Source of the DNA: Nostocales cyanobacterium HT-58-2
GTDB taxonomy: Bacteria > Cyanobacteriota > Cyanobacteriia > Cyanobacteriales > Nostocaceae
Reading direction: 5' to 3'
Assembly (NCBI GenBank): GCA_002163975.1
Contig: CP019636.1
Location: 1,489,001 to 1,553,000, forward strand
Length of the DNA: 64,000 bases
In this document: positions 15,717 through 24,025 of the stretch, piece after piece
Position numbering within the stretch: position 1 is the first letter of the stretch
Layout of the letters: the number at the start of each line of letters is the position of its first letter
Made by a program: the position numbers and the translations under genes
Notes under the pieces: model-generated
Told to the model about the DNA's origin: nothing
Seen by the model: the letters and a program-made list of their open reading frames with translations, nothing else
Database searches by the model: none

Positions 15717-16796
15717 ATGGCTACACTCGAATTACAAAACTTAAATAAGACCTATACTCCCAAAGTCATTCCGGTGAATGACGTGAGCTTAACTGTAGAT
15801 GACAATGAATTTCTCACTTTACTTGGTCCTAGTGGCTGTGGAAAATCCACGACTTTGCGAATGATTGCAGGGTTAGAAGAACCGACTCACGGTCGGATAT
15901 TTCTTGGAGGTGAGGATATCACATTTAAGCGACCGGGCGATCGCAATATGGCGATGGTGTTTCAAAGTTATGCGCTTTATCCTCATATGTCGGTATACGA
16001 AAATCTCGCCTCTGGACTAAAGCTGAAAAAAACACCTCGTGCTGAAATTCAACAGCGAGTCACAGAAGTTGCAAAACTTTTGGGATTAGAAGAATTGTTG
16101 CAACGCAAACCTGGTCAACTATCCGGAGGACAACGACAGCGAGTTGCAGTTGGTCGGGCGTTGGTGCGTCGCGCTCAAGTATATTTGTTGGATGAACCGC
16201 TGAGTAACCTAGATGCACTCCTGCGCGAACGAGTTCGTGCAGATATCAAACAAATATTTGCTGCTCAAAAAGCACCTGTGGTTTATGTCACTCACGATCA
16301 AACAGAAGCGATGACACTTTCGACAAAAGTCGCTGTACTCAACAACGGTCTTGTTCAGCAACTCGATCCACCAGAACGTATCTATAACCAGCCAGCGAAT
16401 TTATTTGTCGCTGGATTTGTTGGAAGCCCGCAAATGAATCTGCTAACACTACCCTGTCAGGAATGGTATGCAATCCTGGGTGATGCAAAAATACTTTTGC
16501 CAGATTTACCAACAGTACCACCGGAAATTATATTAGGTATCCGTCCAGAACACGTCCGCGTTGCCCAACCAAATGATACAGAGACAATTCAAGGGCAAGT
16601 GTATCTGGTGGAAAACTTGGGTATGCACAATTTAGTCAGTGTGCGAGTTGCTAGTTCTGAGACAGAACCGTTTACAGTGCGTGCTTTGTTACCTCCAGAC
16701 CAAAAATGGAATAATGAGGAAATTAGATTAGTTTTGCCGCCTCAAAATATCCACTGGTTTGATATTAACTCGGGTGATGCACTGCGGTTCCATTAG
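15717..16796 (+). CDS. Sugar ABC transporter ATPase (MalK/UgpC type)
   Basis: 359 residues. Walker A GPSGCGKST, Q-loop in MVFQSYALYPHMSV, signature LSGGQRQRVAVGRALVR, Walker B VYLLDEPLSNLDA and switch His in YVTHDQTEAMT. A C-terminal TOBE/OB regulatory region (about 240-359) contains LGIRPEHVRV, typical of MalK/UgpC proteins. It energises the importer formed by the three preceding genes. The substrate is not determined; similar importers in cyanobacteria take up di- or trisaccharides or glucosides. Confidence 0.93.
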   Translation: MATLELQNLNKTYTPKVIPVNDVSLTVDDNEFLTLLGPSGCGKSTTLRMIAGLEEPTHGRIFLGGEDITFKRPGDRNMAMVFQSYALYPHMSVYENLASGLKLKKTPRAEIQQRVTEVAKLLGLEELLQRKPGQLSGGQRQRVAVGRALVRRAQVYLLDEPLSNLDALLRERVRADIKQIFAAQKAPVVYVTHDQTEAMTLSTKVAVLNNGLVQQLDPPERIYNQPANLFVAGFVGSPQMNLLTLPCQEWYAILGDAKILLPDLPTVPPEIILGIRPEHVRVAQPNDTETIQGQVYLVENLGMHNLVSVRVASSETEPFTVRALLPPDQKWNNEEIRLVLPPQNIHWFDINSGDALRFH

Positions 16797-17037
16797 ATAT
16801 CGTCACGTCTAACAGTGATTGATGCACACTTCCTCCTGATAAAATTATGCTAACTTGCAGCCTACGCTATGTGCTGGGCGACTTGTTGCAGAGTAAAGCA
16901 GTGTTCTTTGAGAGCAATTATTCTCGAAACTCCAAAATTTCACCTCAGAACTCGGAATGTCAAGCTTTACACTCCAACATCCGCACTTAAAGCGCTTTGC
17001 ATATGAAGTACCCACTTTAATCTGTTAAAAATTTTTT

Positions 17038-17069
17038 GTAGGATGCGGTCTTCCTTGGCGTAACGCATC
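17038..17069 (-). repeat. 32-bp intergenic repeat, copy B (inverted)
   Basis: Exact reverse complement of 14732-14763. It lies 240 bp after the ATPase gene. Confidence 0.85.
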
Positions 17070-17157
17070 TAATTCATTGTTTATTGGCGAAAGCTAATCG
17101 CTCCGTTATCGCCCTTCGGGAAAAACTTTTTAATTTACTGACCCAATTTTTATCAAC

Positions 17158-17189
17158 AAAAAAGCCCAGTTTCCTAAAAGAAACTGGGC
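17158..17189 (-). terminator. Intrinsic terminator of hspA
   Basis: GCCCAGTTTC and GAAACTGGGC form a perfect 10-bp stem (17164-17189) with a 6-nt loop. On the minus strand it is followed by TTTTTT (17163-17158). It lies about 80 bp beyond the hspA stop. Confidence 0.85.
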
Positions 17190-17270
17190 ATTACCTTTAG
17201 GCTAACCTACTGTGCATTTTGGTTAAATTGCCTTAAAGGTAAAGGGAGTTAATAACTGAACAAAAATTTA

Positions 17271-17723
17271 TTAAGCAGCAGATTGATCTAGGTTAACTTT
17301 GACAACCTTGTTCTTCTCTTGTTCAGTTTTAGGCAGAGTCAAATTCAAAATACCATCTTTGTATTCTGCTGTGATATTAGTATTTTGAATGCGAGCAGGC
17401 AAAGGAATCACACGTTGGAATTTCCCATAGTGGAATTCACTGCGGGTAACGCCCTTTTCTTCGGTCTTGGTTTCTGACTTGCGCTCAGCTTTGATAGAAA
17501 CTGCATTTTCTGTCACTTGTACATCCAAGTCTTTAGCTTCCATTCCTGGAAGTTCTAGCTTGAGATGGATAGCATCTGCTGTTTCTTGCAACTCAGCAGC
17601 TGGAACTCTGGGGAAGCTTCTTTCAACAAATGTTGAGGGTAGGACCATATCATCAAATAAGCGATTCATCTGACGTTGTAAAGAGTTCATTTCTTGCCAG
17701 GGGTTCCAACGAACTAATGTCAT
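17271..17723 (-). CDS. hspA: Small heat-shock protein Hsp20
   Basis: 150 residues from the ATG at 17723, preceded by AGGAGA at a good distance; the frame continues upstream. The N-terminus TLVRWNPWQEMNSLQRQMNRLFDDM is typical of cyanobacterial HspA (Hsp16.6/Hsp17). The alpha-crystallin domain covers about 40-140, with ELPGMEAKDLDVQV and KDGILNLTLPK. It is a cytosolic ATP-independent chaperone that also associates with thylakoid membranes in the family. A strong intrinsic terminator follows. No CIRCE (TTAGCACTC) element was seen upstream. Confidence 0.93.
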   Translation of the reverse strand: MTLVRWNPWQEMNSLQRQMNRLFDDMVLPSTFVERSFPRVPAAELQETADAIHLKLELPGMEAKDLDVQVTENAVSIKAERKSETKTEEKGVTRSEFHYGKFQRVIPLPARIQNTNITAEYKDGILNLTLPKTEQEKNKVVKVNLDQSAA

Positions 17724-17884
17724 AATTGTTTCTCCTATGAATAGGATTTTGTTTACTTGGTTCAGCATTTATCTTGCTTTGATTCTTATGTTATTGAACA
17801 ATAAAGAAAGTGATAATCCGGTTTTTATCACCTAGTAAATCATGATGACCGAACCTCAATCAAAGCAGAAGAAAAAGTATTGAT

Positions 17885-18499
17885 ATGAGCAACAACGCGC
17901 TCTTCAACCTCAAACAAGAGTTGATTGCTACTTCAGCAGTTACTGACAATGGGTTGAACCTCACCCCAGCTCATCGGCAGCGAATCGAGAAATTAGCAGA
18001 ACAAATAGAGGCTCTCAATCAAGATAGTGAACCTACAAGCCATATGGAATTGGTTCAAGGACGCTGGCGGCTTTTATACAGCACATTCGGATTAGAACAA
18101 CAAACAACTCTTTCGCGTCTTTCTTTCGGTAAGTTGCCTGATGTCGCGGTCAGTATTACTGGTATCTTCCAAGAAATTTACACAGATGGTCAGCAATACA
18201 ACAACCTCATTGAATTTATCACAGGCTCCAGTGTTAAGGGTGTGGCTCTGGTCTTGGCACGCTACACAGTTGTAGATTCTAAGCGTCTTGCCATTGATTT
18301 TTTGGAAACCTCTGCTCAGAGCGCAACTGACGATTTGGACAACACTGCTTTCCCTGAAGCTTTAGGAATAGAACCAGCGTCACCTTTGAAATCAACCCTT
18401 TCTGGCAGTGGTTGGTCGGATATTACCTACTTGGATGAAGATTTGCGCCTGATGCGTGGTAATCAGCAGAACTTGTATGTGCTGCTGCGAGCTGAGTGA
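17885..18499 (+). CDS. PAP/fibrillin family protein
   Basis: 204 residues, family PF04755 (plastid lipid-associated protein/fibrillin). Visible hallmarks: a helical N-terminus (LKQELIATSAVTDNGLNLTPAHRQRIEKLAEQIEALN), then QGRWRLLYSTFG, and a C-terminal DEDLRLMRGNQQNLYVL. Fibrillins bind lipids at thylakoids or plastoglobules and matter in light and redox stress. It is divergent from hspA, with 161 bp between the two starts. Confidence 0.9.
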   Translation: MSNNALFNLKQELIATSAVTDNGLNLTPAHRQRIEKLAEQIEALNQDSEPTSHMELVQGRWRLLYSTFGLEQQTTLSRLSFGKLPDVAVSITGIFQEIYTDGQQYNNLIEFITGSSVKGVALVLARYTVVDSKRLAIDFLETSAQSATDDLDNTAFPEALGIEPASPLKSTLSGSGWSDITYLDEDLRLMRGNQQNLYVLLRAE

Positions 18500-18875
18500 T
18501 ATCAAATTGCGGCTCAATGACCAGAAGAAGCAGGGGAGGCAGGGGAAGCAGAGAAGCAGGCGAAGAGGAAGAGTTAACGTCCATTAACCCTTCTCCCCCT
18601 GCACCCCCTGCGCCCCCTGCTCCTCTACTCTCTTCTCCTCTCCTCCGCTCCCAAGCAAAGCGGGCTCCCCCTCTTCTTGGAGTATGCTGTGCCCGTACAA
18701 ATAACCTGTACGGCTATACACCCTGTATTATTCTTGTCATTTTAAGATTGGTCATAACATACTCAAATTTACGGTAATTTGATAGATTTAGTGTTGTTTA
18801 GTCAATCAACTCAAAAAAGTTGGTGCATTGACAGGTGTTTCACCTGAAAAGCTGACCTTGAACCAGGAATGAACA
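18500..18875. other. Low-complexity gap upstream of TPR gene
   Basis: 376 bp. It begins with G/A-rich and then C-rich low-complexity DNA (about 18520-18660). A 7-bp inverted repeat CCGTACA / TGTACGG follows at 18693-18713, then the 30-bp motif at 18771-18800 shared with 22093-22122. A reading frame through the C-rich part (18496-18777) looks non-coding. Confidence 0.55.
18771..18800 (+). repeat. 30-bp motif shared with 22093-22122
   Basis: Begins ACGGTAATTTGATAGATTTA and ends GTGTTGTTTA. It matches 22093-22122 at 27 of 30 positions in the same orientation. Here it lies 76 bp upstream of the TPR gene; there it lies upstream of a minus-strand gene. Confidence 0.6.
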
Positions 18876-20126
18876 ATGCTAAAAGACGCTCAAGGACTTG
18901 AAGTGACAACAGACTCTAAAGAAACGATCGCAGCCATCGACCGTTTCATCGGACAAGCCCTCAGCTATGGCAAGGATGCTGAAGCTGTCATTGTCCAAGG
19001 AATTGCGGCAGATCCTACCTGTGCATTGATTCACGCCTATGCAGCGGCTCATTATCTCTCTCAAGAAAACGCTACAGCTTGGAAGCAAGGTATGCCCCAT
19101 TTGTTAACGGCTCAACAGTATTTGCCAAAAGTCACAAAGCGAGAGCGGTTATACATACAAGGAATTACTGCTTGGGCTATGGGAGCAATTGACCAGGCGA
19201 TCGCCTTACACGAGTCTCTTGCTCAAGAGTTTCCTCGTGACCTCATCTCAATTCAGCAGGGACAGTATCACTACTTTTACTTGGGTGACAAAGAGAGATT
19301 ACTCAAAATTGCGCAAAAAGTTTTACCTGCCAATCGCGACAATCACTATCTGCACGGAATGGTGGCATTTGGTCTGGAACAGTGCCATCGGCTGATGGAA
19401 GCAGAAACAATGGCTCGAATGGCGACTTCTATCAATCGTCACGATCCTTGGGCGCATCATGCAATTGCTCATGTCATGGAAACTCAAGGACGAATAGATG
19501 AGGGCATTGCATGGATGGAGAGCCATGCTGACACTTGGGAAAACAGCAACTCAATGCTGTACACACACAACTGGTGGCATGTGGCGCTGTACTACCTAGA
19601 ACAAGGCGACGAAGAGACAGTGTTAAACCTATACGACACTCACATTTGGGGACGCGCTCAGAAAGAGTCTTCCAAAGACCAAGTGGGGGCGATCGCTCTG
19701 TTGTTACGGCTGGAGTTGCGGGGAGTCGATGTAGGTGAACGTTGGCAGGAGTTGAGCGCATATCTTTTTCCCCGCCTTCACGAACACGCATTGCCCTTTC
19801 AAGACTTGCATTATGTCTATGCACTGGCAAAAGCAAGACGTACTGAATGGTTAGCCCAAATGCAGCTTAGTATGCACAAATATGCTGCAAGTGTAAATGC
19901 TTACTTAAATCAAAACTGGAATCAAGTGGCAATTCCAGCTGCTAAAGGTATGATTGCTCATGCTCAAGGTGACTGGTTAACGGCGATCGCTCAACTCAAA
20001 CCTGTGTTGCCTCTATTACACAAGATTGGCGGAAGCCATGCGCAGCGAGTTTTATTTGAGCAAGTTTATCGAGATGCTCTATTGCGGAGTGAAAAGCAAA
20101 GTAGAGTTCGTTGCAAAATTGCTTGA
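18876..20126 (+). CDS. TTC38-like tetratricopeptide repeat protein
   Basis: 416 residues resembling the TTC38 family (tetratricopeptide repeat protein 38), which is widespread in bacteria and animals. Visible features are helical repeats through most of the length and the conserved central stretches DPWAHHAIAHVMETQGRIDEG and YTHNWWHVALYYLEQGD. No signal peptide is visible, so it is probably cytosolic. The function of the family is unknown; a scaffold role is only an inference from the TPR fold. Confidence 0.85.
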   Translation: MLKDAQGLEVTTDSKETIAAIDRFIGQALSYGKDAEAVIVQGIAADPTCALIHAYAAAHYLSQENATAWKQGMPHLLTAQQYLPKVTKRERLYIQGITAWAMGAIDQAIALHESLAQEFPRDLISIQQGQYHYFYLGDKERLLKIAQKVLPANRDNHYLHGMVAFGLEQCHRLMEAETMARMATSINRHDPWAHHAIAHVMETQGRIDEGIAWMESHADTWENSNSMLYTHNWWHVALYYLEQGDEETVLNLYDTHIWGRAQKESSKDQVGAIALLLRLELRGVDVGERWQELSAYLFPRLHEHALPFQDLHYVYALAKARRTEWLAQMQLSMHKYAASVNAYLNQNWNQVAIPAAKGMIAHAQGDWLTAIAQLKPVLPLLHKIGGSHAQRVLFEQVYRDALLRSEKQSRVRCKIA

Positions 20127-20243
20127 GACCAGAATTGTTTGTCTTTATCACAGCCAGAAATGAAAATTTCTGGCTCACAAACCAAAGTTCTCTCAAGGGA
20201 CTCAGTGTAGTCGTTTGCAAGTTACTACACCTAGAACTAAACT

Positions 20244-20690
20244 TCAAAAAGATACTTTTACAGTGCTAGTTACCCTCAGAACAGATTCCTGTTGAAATGT
20301 TTGTTTATAGCTCGATATCATCTCTTCAATCATGTGATTTTTCCTTGGGCTGTTTTCATAAATCAGAATAATGAGTTTAGTTTTTTCCCTAGTCATTTTC
20401 CCTGAACTGTTGAGATATTGCCCGTAGGCATCCATCACAGTCAGTCCTTGTTGAAAGCGTGGTGTAATCACACGGTTCAAAAATTGCTGCCACTCAACCT
20501 CAGATACCATTTTCCCTCCTGGCTTAGATAAGCCGAAGTACAACTCATCTTTGGTTAGAATTTTTTCACTGGAGTTTTGAGTTGGTGTTGGCAGTGATTG
20601 GGTATAAAAAAAAGTATTTGTGTCAGCAGGAACAAGAAAAAGTAAACCTGCAAGACTCAGGCTATTTAGGCTTTTTTGCAAAAGTGTCAT
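20244..20690 (-). CDS. DUF3574 exported protein
   Basis: 148 residues. An N-terminal hydrophobic segment (SLNSLSLAGLLFLVPADT) looks like a signal peptide. The rest matches DUF3574 (PF12098): DELYFGLSKPGGKMVSEVEW, then VITPRFQQGLTVMDAYGQYL and REKTKLIILIYEN. Its function is unknown. It is convergent with the TPR gene. Confidence 0.8.
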   Translation of the reverse strand: MTLLQKSLNSLSLAGLLFLVPADTNTFFYTQSLPTPTQNSSEKILTKDELYFGLSKPGGKMVSEVEWQQFLNRVITPRFQQGLTVMDAYGQYLNSSGKMTREKTKLIILIYENSPRKNHMIEEMISSYKQTFQQESVLRVTSTVKVSF

Positions 20691-20771
20691 TGAAACAGCA
20701 TTTTGGATTATTTATTAATTTTGCTGGGCTTTTCATCATTAGACCTCTTGCATGAATGCTGTAAAAGATTT

Positions 20772-20814
20772 GTAGGATGTGTTAGGACGAAGTCCGTAAC
20801 GCATCTTTTGAGAT
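20772..20814 (+). repeat. Intergenic repeat of the GTAACGCATC family
   Basis: Contains GTAGGATGTGTTAGGACGAA and GTCCGTAACGCATC. It is related to the 32-bp repeats at 14732 and 17038 and to the direct repeats near 54300. It lies in the 261-bp gap between the DUF3574 and PhnD-like genes. Confidence 0.55.
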
Positions 20815-20951
20815 TTGTTGTGCTGCTTTACTCTCTCATTTCCCTACACAAAATATTCGTGCAAGAGTTCTATTCATTTTGTATCTATATTTATTTATCA
20901 ATAATGGCTATATATTTTCCAGAAAATTGAGAGGAAAGCAAAATATTCAGT

Positions 20952-21785
20952 TCACCCAATGACCTCATATCCATGCTTCAGACAGAGATTGTAAGTATCA
21001 GCCAGTGCACTGTACTCTTCTAGGTTCACTGCTGCAAAACGCTGAACTCTCATTCGTTCCATCGCAGCTTGTAGTTCTGCATCTGGCTTAAGGAGGGCAA
21101 GCTGAAGCTGCTGAATTACAGATACACCAAGACGCTGGGCTACCACTAAAGGCGGCATAGGACATGGTCCAAGAACTTCCACGATATACAGATGCTCAGA
21201 CAGTTCGGGAAAATTGTGCAGTTCTTGCTCTAAAACGATACTATCAATTGCTGCACAATCTACTAGCCCTTCAACAACCCACCGAATTGAACGTTGGTGA
21301 GAACCTGATTGTATTGCTTTGCGAAAAAAGTTTTTGGGATATCCGTCTTGAAATAACCGATAACGCAGCAAATTGTAACCACTGTTGGAACCAGGATCAT
21401 TATAGCCAAATGTTTTCAGAGCCAAATCATCAAAGCTTGTCAAACGACTGGCTGTATTTACAATCACATCTGCAAAGTAAATGGGACAGTTTTGATAGCG
21501 TGGTGCATACATCACAGGAGCAACCAACGCTTGCAATTGATGTGGTACAACTTGGCAATACCGAATCAACGGTAACCCACAAATGAATGCTAAATCCAGT
21601 TGATCTTTTAACAAGATTGGGTCTTCCAGTGGGTCGCATTCTCCTTGATGAAGCTGTGTTTTAACTCCCAACACGCGACCCAAATATGCTAGAACGGTTT
21701 CGTAGAAATTGAACCAATTGGGAGCTAGGTAAGACACAGCCCGTAGCTGCGTTAATCCAGTGACTTGCGGCTGAATGTTTGCCAC
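20952..21785 (-). CDS. PhnD-like phosphate/phosphonate-type binding protein
   Basis: 277 residues, family PF12974. Evident features: an early LRAVSYLAPNWFNFYETVLAYL, LDLAFICGLPLIRY, and the ligand-loop-like GYNDPGSNSGYNLLRYRL. There is no signal peptide or lipobox, unlike transported-ligand binding proteins of ABC importers, and no permease or ATPase gene adjoins. It may be a cytosolic sensor or enzyme that uses this fold. Its start lies inside the small membrane-protein gene upstream (34-bp overlap). Confidence 0.82.
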   Translation of the reverse strand: MANIQPQVTGLTQLRAVSYLAPNWFNFYETVLAYLGRVLGVKTQLHQGECDPLEDPILLKDQLDLAFICGLPLIRYCQVVPHQLQALVAPVMYAPRYQNCPIYFADVIVNTASRLTSFDDLALKTFGYNDPGSNSGYNLLRYRLFQDGYPKNFFRKAIQSGSHQRSIRWVVEGLVDCAAIDSIVLEQELHNFPELSEHLYIVEVLGPCPMPPLVVAQRLGVSVIQQLQLALLKPDAELQAAMERMRVQRFAAVNLEEYSALADTYNLCLKHGYEVIG

Positions 21786-22036
21786 CTATATCCTCCAACA
21801 CCTTGATGAGTGGAAACTAACAGCAGCTTACGGCAAGCCGAATGAATACGCACGAAAACCAAACTGAGCAATGTCAAGAGCCCGATCATTAAAATGGTTC
21901 CATATGCCTTGGTATGCCACCAAAGCCGTATCAGATGTGCTGTACTGAATCGCACAAGTTCCCACACACGGGGAGTAACCTTCTTTGATTCTTGGACGGT
22001 GACAACTAAGGATGTTGCTCGACTTGCGAATGTCAT
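21752..22036 (-). CDS. Small membrane protein overlapping PhnD-like gene
   Basis: 94 residues from the ATG at 22036, which has a strong AAAGGAG 9 bases upstream. The N-terminus is basic and Ser/Thr-rich, and one membrane helix is visible (YGTILMIGLLTLLSLVFVRI, about 49-68). The C-terminus is Arg/Lys-rich. No family is recognised. It overlaps the PhnD-like start by 34 bp in another frame, which suggests coupled translation of a membrane partner and a soluble binding protein. This is an inference. Confidence 0.55.
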   Translation of the reverse strand: MTFASRATSLVVTVQESKKVTPRVWELVRFSTAHLIRLWWHTKAYGTILMIGLLTLLSLVFVRIHSACRKLLLVSTHQGVGGYRWQTFSRKSLD

Positions 22037-22092
22037 TTTTACTACTCCTTTAAAACTCAACCTCGGCTATTCAACTTTAACTTGTCTAAAAT

Positions 22093-22122
22093 ACGGTAAA
22101 TCGATAGATTTAGTGTTATTTA
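22093..22122 (+). repeat. 30-bp motif shared with 18771-18800
   Basis: Begins ACGGTAAATCGATAGATTTA; 27 of 30 positions match the copy at 18771. It lies 57 bp upstream of the small membrane-protein start but in the opposite orientation relative to the gene, so a simple shared promoter is not obvious. Confidence 0.55.
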
Positions 22123-22351
22123 TAGGAACTATCTCATAAGTTGCTAAAAAAAGCAAGTTCTAAAGCTAATTGCTGCTGAAAAATGCACACATTTTGCAGC
22201 CTTCGTCCAGATGTAGCTAGCGTGAGATTTTGTATTTCTCTTTACAACTGACCCTTGCCTTTTTAAAAAACTTATGGAGAAGTAGCTTATTATACACAAA
22301 AATATTAATATAGAAATATTAATTCACGGTCTGGTTGAAGAGCTTTTGTTT
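22123..22351. other. AT-rich gap without recognised gene
   Basis: About 230 bp between the 30-bp motif and the peptidoglycan-binding relic. Only a small hairpin (GCTAAAAAAAGC near 22143) is seen; there is no tRNA, gene or long repeat. Confidence 0.5.
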
Positions 22352-22354
22352 GTC

Positions 22355-22566
22355 TGGAAGAGCTTCTAAATTGTATTGATTACGGTTGTTCTTTGGAGAC
22401 TAACAGTCAGTTTGGTTCACATACTGAAGCAGCAGTTAGGCTCTTCCAACGAGAACATGCACCTTTGGTGGAAGATAGAATTGTTGGAGGACAAACTTGG
22501 TGGAAAATTCTGATCTACTTTGTAGATAATGTAAAGTTATGCGTTCTTGACGGTCAACGAGAGTAA
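22355..22566 (+). pseudogene. Peptidoglycan-binding domain (PF01471) remnant
   Basis: The frame ending at TAA 22564-22566 reads EELLNCIDYGCSLETN, QFGSHTEAAVRLFQREH and VEDRIVGGQTWWKIL. This is the classic PG_binding_1 pattern (FGxxTExAVRxFQ, then VGxxTWxKI). The frame is closed upstream by a TGA (22334-22336) with no start codon, and the rest of any host protein is absent. It is therefore a relic of a larger cell-wall protein, or a stand-alone fragment. Confidence 0.6.
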
Positions 22567-22754
22567 CAAGTGTATTGTTAGTATATCGCCAGCCTGTACT
22601 TCAAAGTCACGCTGGCGATAGCATAGAATCAACTCTTGCGGACCCTAATGATTGGGCTTTGCCCAATCGTACGTGCCAACCATTGCAATGCAGTGAAAAT
22701 TCAGTATTTAGAGTAAAGTGTAGACGACCCTGGGTCAACTTCATCAAGCTAAAA

Positions 22755-23318
22755 TTAACCTTTGCTTTCCTCTTCTGCACTTTTACGAAGTTCGATAAAT
22801 TGCTTACCAGAATCTGTGACTTTCACATAATCTGAAAGATTATTCCCTTCATATGGAATGTCACGAATTCTACTCACCTCTACATATCCCATATTCTTAA
22901 GGTGATAAAGTTCTCTTTCTAGAGCATCACTCATTTCATAAGAACCCAAGCTACCCGCAGCCAGTTTTTTGAGAGTCTCATACATTGATTTTGACATAGA
23001 TAACAAAACAAGTTTGTCAGTTCTTGCCTTAGTTGCAGATATTTTCTTTCCGACTGCATTGATCTTGCTTTCTAGCTTTCCTCTGTCAAAAGTCAATGAA
23101 ATAACCTCATCAAGCTGAGGAATAAGAAACAGTAGAAATGCAATAGCAATGATTGCTACAAAAAGTAGAGGAGTAGGTTGCCTAGAAATTAACAAAAAGA
23201 GCAACACTGCTTCGATAAATATGATACATATAAACGCTGCCCACCATTTTGCTGAGTAATCTTGAGTCACAATTTCTCTCCTAATACTCTCAATCTCAAT
23301 GATTTTTGTTGAATGCAT
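22755..23318 (-). CDS. Two-helix membrane protein with winged-helix-like C-terminus
   Basis: 187 residues, family not recognised. After a short charged N-terminus there are two membrane helices (about 25-66: WWAAFICIIFIEAVLLFLLI and TPLLFVAIIAIAFLLFLI). A charged coiled region follows (RGKLESKINAVGKKISATKARTD). The C-terminal part (about 115-180) reads like a winged helix: LAAGSLGSYEMSDALERELYHLKNMGYVEV and VKVTDSGKQFIEL. It may be a membrane-anchored regulator or sensor. It stands alone. Confidence 0.65.
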   Translation of the reverse strand: MHSTKIIEIESIRREIVTQDYSAKWWAAFICIIFIEAVLLFLLISRQPTPLLFVAIIAIAFLLFLIPQLDEVISLTFDRGKLESKINAVGKKISATKARTDKLVLLSMSKSMYETLKKLAAGSLGSYEMSDALERELYHLKNMGYVEVSRIRDIPYEGNNLSDYVKVTDSGKQFIELRKSAEEESKG

Positions 23319-23899
23319 TTCATTATAATTGCTCTTTCCAAAAGGTTTCTATTCTAATCACATGAGGTCTTGATTTAAAAGCTCGTTTAGCGAAAAATAG
23401 AATTAAATATGCTGGTTTACTGACAAAATAGTCGTATTTTCCAACATCACATTCTTCAGGAACCTCAGCCCTCTATTTTAGAAATTTTATGCCCTGATTT
23501 TTGTTACACAAAAATAGATCAGCGTGAACAAAGTCAGCTAGCGAGAGTTAGTGTAAGGATGCCAAGGGTGAAGATGTAAGACATAACCTCCGTAAGATGT
23601 TTGGAGAAATTGGGTATGAACACACCCTTTTCTTGTATCATGGAATAAAAATTAGTATGTCTTATGTATATTTCAGATCTGATGCATATAACAATGCGTG
23701 CTTGCCCGTGAGGTTGCAGAAAAGTTAAGGATAAAGAGTTTTTTTGATTTTTGACTTTTCGAGTCTAGAGAATCTTAAAAAAAGAATATGCAATATATAT
23801 GTACATTAACTGAATTTTGAATTTGATAAAGTTTAATTTTTGATATTCATAGATTTATCATTAATTGTTGACAACACGTATTTTCTGAAAAGGTGTAAA
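23319..23899. other. 581-bp AT-rich gap, nothing recognised
   Basis: Divergent region between the minus-strand membrane protein and the plus-strand small ORF/GH57 pair. AT-rich, without tRNA, recognisable gene remnant or strong repeat. Promoters for both sides are expected here but were not resolved. Confidence 0.45.
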
Positions 23900-24001
23900 A
23901 TGCGCGATCCACAGATTAAGGTTGAACCGGGAACTCTCCTCTTGATTGTGTCTATCTTGTTACTCTTGCCCCTTCTGCTTGCTGGTTTTTTCTTTCAATA
24001 A
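23900..24001 (+). CDS. 33-residue single-helix membrane peptide upstream of GH57
   Basis: A short frame, 33 codons plus TAA, preceded by AAAAGGTG 4 bases upstream of the ATG. The product has a charged start (MRDPQIKVEPG) and one continuous hydrophobic helix (TLLLIVSILLLLPLLLAGFF). It ends 24 bp before the GH57 start, so it may be co-transcribed. It resembles the size class of cyanobacterial small membrane subunits, but no named one (PetG, PetL, PetM, PetN, PsaM, PsbX) is recognised. Confidence 0.5.
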   Translation: MRDPQIKVEPGTLLLIVSILLLLPLLLAGFFFQ

Positions 24002-24025
24002 TCTCTAAAGATTGGGATGGTTATT

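Larger units (their letters stand above)
16797..17270. other. Gap with repeats between ABC operon and hspA
   Basis: 474 bp. It holds a stretch at about 16925-16985 (AACTCCAAAATTTCACCTC, AACTCGGAATGTCAAGC) related to the tandem array at 33112-33350, copy B of the 32-bp repeat, and the hspA terminator. No gene is recognisable. Confidence 0.6.

Noticed and set aside
18496..18777. 93-codon frame with PAPPAPPAPLL
   Set aside because: Low-complexity G/A then C-rich intergenic DNA typical of these genomes; no homology pattern.
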